Assembly (NCBI GenBank): GCA_032353305.1 | Contig: JAUCNG010423354.1 | Coordinates: 1-10,025 of the forward strand | Length of the DNA stretch: 10,025 nucleotides | From: Cephalothrix spiralis | Lineage: Eukaryota > Nemertea > Palaeonemertea > Archinemertea > Cephalotrichidae | Direction: 5' to 3' | Shown here: one piece after another, positions 8,509 through 10,025 of the stretch | Layout: the number at the start of each line of letters is the position of its first letter | How positions within the stretch are numbered: the stretch's first letter is position 1 | Translations under genes and position numbers: made by a program | Notes under the pieces: model-generated | The model's database searches: none | Seen by the model: the letters and a program-made list of their open reading frames with translations, nothing else | Told to the model about the DNA's origin: nothing

Positions 8509-8526
8509 TTTGTTTTTATATTCTAG
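8509..8526 (+). other. 3' splice site before the SGNH exon
   Basis: The 18 bases between the helicase stop and the SGNH coding segment are T-rich and end in TTCTAG, a good 3' splice site. Read in the helicase frame they contain a second stop (TAG 8524-8526), so simple extension would need two stops to be bypassed. Two donors that keep the frame are AAA|GTTTTG at 8476 (51-bp intron) and TAT|GTACAA at 8488 (39-bp intron). Both are weak and very short for an animal intron. A donor further upstream is also possible. Confidence 0.5.
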
Positions 8527-9138
8527 ATTCCTAAATTATATATTATTGGAAGTTCAATCATGAAGCATTTCCAAACATTTCTCATTGAAAACGAAAGAAC
8601 AACTAGTCTAAATCAATTTATTAATTTTGAATCTGCGTGGAATAGTAGATCTGGAAGAACACTCATGGAAACATTTGATATTTTAACGAAAAAATTAATT
8701 CATTTTCAACACTTACCAAAATTTATGATAATTCATGCTGGTGGAAATGATATTGGTAAAATTGATTTGAAATCCCTTGATAATATTTTAGAAGAAACAC
8801 TTATCTTCATTAAATTTAATTTTGCTAGTATTAAAGTCATTTGGTCTGATATACTTTATCGTTATAAATATCGGTATTCTGATAATATTCAAGCTATGGA
8901 ATGTCAGAGAAAAAAAATCAATAAACGGGCTAAATTAATTTGTAAGGAATTAAATTACTTTGTAATTTGTCACGATGACATCAATGAAAGCACTCCACAA
9001 TATTATCATGATAACGTTCACTTATCTTATTTAGGAAATTCGATACTTTTTCTTCACTTTAATAAAGCATTATTATATTTTGCAAATGAACCGAAAGAAT
9101 CAATATGGTCAATCAATTCCTTGTATCAATCACACTAG
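8527..9138 (+). CDS. SGNH-hydrolase-fold (GDSL-like esterase) domain, exon in frame with the helicase
   Basis: The protein shows the SGNH block pattern: block I YIIGSSIM at 8539-8562, whose first Ser (codon 8551-8553) is the probable nucleophile; a Gly block SRSGRTL; block III HAGGNDIG (Asn codon 8746-8748); and block V DNVHLS (Asp 9010-9012, His 9019-9021). SGNH enzymes hydrolyse esters such as lipids or acetylated sugars. Related domains occur in animal CR1-type and tyrosine-recombinase retroelements, where the role is unclear. The strings IIWSD-like (VIWSDILYRY), R-K-K-I-N-K-R and V-H-L-S-x-x-G match the version common in animal mobile elements. The first ATG, at 8560, lies after the catalytic Ser, so I start at the splice site 8527 and take this as a downstream exon rather than an independent gene. 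The frame equals that of the helicase. It ends in TAG at 9136-9138. Confidence 0.8.
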   Translation: MPKLYIIGSSIMKHFQTFLIENERTTSLNQFINFESAWNSRSGRTLMETFDILTKKLIHFQHLPKFMIIHAGGNDIGKIDLKSLDNILEETLIFIKFNFASIKVIWSDILYRYKYRYSDNIQAMECQRKKINKRAKLICKELNYFVICHDDINESTPQYYHDNVHLSYLGNSILFLHFNKALLYFANEPKESIWSINSLYQSH

Positions 9139-9268
9139 TCAATAATATTAAATTTTAACTACTATACACAATTGTATTAAAAAATTGCGAAATTGCACAA
9201 AAAGAAACCACACCAAAGTCCACTTGTGTTCTTATGTACATTTAAACAAACTATATATATTTTGAAAC

Positions 9269-9348
9269 GTCTTTGGATATAACGCCTATCATCTCGTTGT
9301 TTCTTTTAAGTTATGACATTAGTCACACAACGTGCATCATCCAAAGAC
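9269..9348. repeat. Nested inverted repeat (imperfect stem-loop)
   Basis: GTCTTTGGAT at 9269-9278 pairs perfectly with ATCCAAAGAC at 9339-9348. Inside it CGTTGT (9295-9300) pairs with ACAACG (9327-9332). The result is a 10-bp outer stem and a 6-bp inner stem. It is the most GC-containing spot in the 3' region and lies about 130 bp after the SGNH stop. It could be a structured 3' UTR element, a subterminal transposon signal, or chance. Confidence 0.5.
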
Positions 9349-9481
9349 ATTCTTAAAAATTTAAGTATTTCATATGTCACTGTGTGTTAGCAAATTCATT
9401 CACTTACAACATAATATTCATTTGATATGGATTTATGTATTTAATTTGTATAGCTATTGCATTTATGATTTGTTTGACATT

Positions 9482-9900
9482 ACATATTTTATTTGTATTT
9501 AAATCAAAACAACATTAAGTTTTCACTTATTTTTGTATTGATTTATTTACAAATCATTATAGTAATGGATTTTATTTACAATTTCTTTAATATTATGTAA
9601 TATAATTGAACTTAAAACAAACGACTTTAAGTTTGCATTTAATCTTGTATTGATTTATTTTCAAATATTTAATTTCGTATGCCATTATTATATAGCACCA
9701 GGGATTACGTAATTAATTTCGTTGCATTTACTATTTCTTTCATATTACATATTTTATTTGAACTTGAATCAAATCAATACTTAAGTTTTCATTTAATATT
9801 GAATTGATTTACTTTCAACTCATATTTATTTCATTTCTATGATCATTTGAAAATTACCATTGTTTTTTAGCAATACTTAAATTTTCATTTAATGTTGTAA
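9482..9900. repeat. Irregular, diverged direct repeats (about 75-bp core)
   Basis: A core of the form ACATATTTTATTTG...AATCAAA...TTAAGTTTTCA..TTA..TTG.ATTGATTTA..T.CAA recurs at 9482-9555, 9596-9670 and 9747-9820, with a shorter piece at 9871-9900. The spacing is irregular (114, 151 and about 96 bp), so this is a degenerated array rather than a clean satellite. Non-coding tails of Helentron-like elements often carry short tandem repeats, which makes this a plausible part of the element. Confidence 0.65.
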
Positions 9901-10023
9901 TTTTCATATCTCACCAAATGCAGATAAACTTTTTGCATTTGATGTGAGTTATTAGTTTACCATATTACATTATACTTAAACTCATTATAGTAATAGATTT
10001 TATTTACAATTTCTTTAATATTA
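9555..10023. repeat. Pair of near-identical 41-bp direct repeats
   Basis: The block starting CATTATAGTAATGGATTT at 9555-9595 recurs at 9983-10023 with one visible difference (G to A at the 13th base). The two are 428 bp apart, and the second runs to within two bases of the window end. They are much better conserved than the repeats between them, so the larger 428-bp unit may itself be repeated beyond the window. Confidence 0.75.
9910..9948. repeat. Hairpin (13-bp stem with a 2-base bulge), candidate 3' terminal hairpin
   Basis: CTCAC + CAAATGCA (9910-9922) pairs with TGCATTTG + AT + GTGAG (9934-9948), with an 11-base loop at 9923-9933. Helitrons end in a short hairpin a few bases before their 3' terminus, and this is the most compact hairpin in the region. 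The bases that follow (TTATTAGTTTAC) lack the canonical CTRR, so the match is incomplete. Confidence 0.45.
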
Positions 10024-10025
10024 AA

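Larger units (their letters stand above)
1..10025 (+). mobile_element. Autonomous Helitron/Helentron-type rolling-circle transposon (ends not resolved)
   Basis: The three coding blocks on the + strand form the gene set of a large eukaryotic rolling-circle transposon: RPA-like protein, Rep-helicase and accessory hydrolases. The key evidence is an HUH Rep (H1142-I-H1144 with Y1275 and Y1279) joined to a Pif1-like SF1 helicase in one protein, a combination diagnostic of Helitrons. RPA-like genes are known from several plant and animal Helitron lineages. All catalytic motifs of Rep and helicase are intact, and 2027 codons are open, so the copy is young or under selection. I could not identify a 5' TC end, a 3' CTRR end or a host target site, so the coordinates are simply the window. 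Part of the flanks may be host DNA. Confidence 0.85.
9139..10025. other. AT-rich non-coding 3' region of the element
   Basis: There is no coding frame of substance on either strand. The region is strongly AT-rich and carries irregular repeats and two hairpins, described separately. It should contain the 3' UTR and polyadenylation site of the transposon gene and perhaps the 3' terminus. No CTRR end following a hairpin at the usual distance could be recognised. Confidence 0.6.

Noticed and set aside
8504-8526. A 23-bp intron GTTAAT...TTCTAG between helicase and SGNH
   Set aside because: Removing it shifts the frame and runs into a stop at once; the length is also too short for usual splicing.
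8506-8526. Stop-codon readthrough from helicase into SGNH
   Set aside because: Two in-frame stops (TAA 8506, TAG 8524) would have to be read through; splicing explains the T-rich TTCTAG better.
9135-9138. CTAG as the Helitron 3' end
   Set aside because: It overlaps the SGNH stop codon, and no suitable hairpin sits just before it.

Overview
The window is AT-rich animal-type DNA (few long GC stretches, A/T-ending codons throughout, convincing 3' splice sites). It is almost entirely filled by one large, apparently intact autonomous rolling-circle transposon of the Helitron/Helentron superfamily, read on the + strand. The host is probably a metazoan with an AT-rich genome. A cnidarian such as Hydra would fit, but nothing in the sequence fixes the species.

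Layout. 1-107: a short open frame that looks like the 3' part of an upstream exon of an RPA-like protein, ending in a phase-0 5' splice site. 108-917: a probable intron with no gene seen. 918-1901: the main RPA70-like single-strand-DNA-binding exon (OB folds and a four-cysteine zinc ribbon). 1915-2347: a nearly perfect 429-bp palindromic MITE flanked by TA, inserted between the two large coding regions. 2425-8508: an uninterrupted 2027-codon frame coding for a ubiquitin-specific-protease (USP/C19)-like domain, a linker with four helix-turn-helix-like repeats, a four-cysteine DUF6570-like region, a Helitron HUH Rep endonuclease with two catalytic tyrosines, and a Pif1-type SF1B helicase. 8527-9138: an SGNH-hydrolase-fold exon in the same frame, 18 bp after the helicase stop and directly behind a 3' splice site. 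9139-10025: AT-rich non-coding DNA with irregular tandem repeats and two hairpins, one of which could be the Helitron 3' terminal hairpin. Neither transposon end can be fixed.

How the parts fit. Rep nicks and joins DNA strands, the helicase unwinds, and the RPA-like protein would coat the displaced single strand; together these form a self-contained rolling-circle replication kit. The unusual parts are the accessory enzymes. A USP-type deubiquitinase-like domain sits where Helentrons are known to carry an OTU cysteine protease, and an SGNH domain follows the helicase. Neither an OTU protease nor an AP-type endonuclease is visible.

A second theme is splicing. All three coding blocks begin at good 3' splice sites, and each has at least one phase-compatible GT donor upstream. 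The blocks may therefore be spliced into one very long RPA-USP-Rep-Hel-SGNH polyprotein, or expressed separately. The sequence alone does not decide between these.
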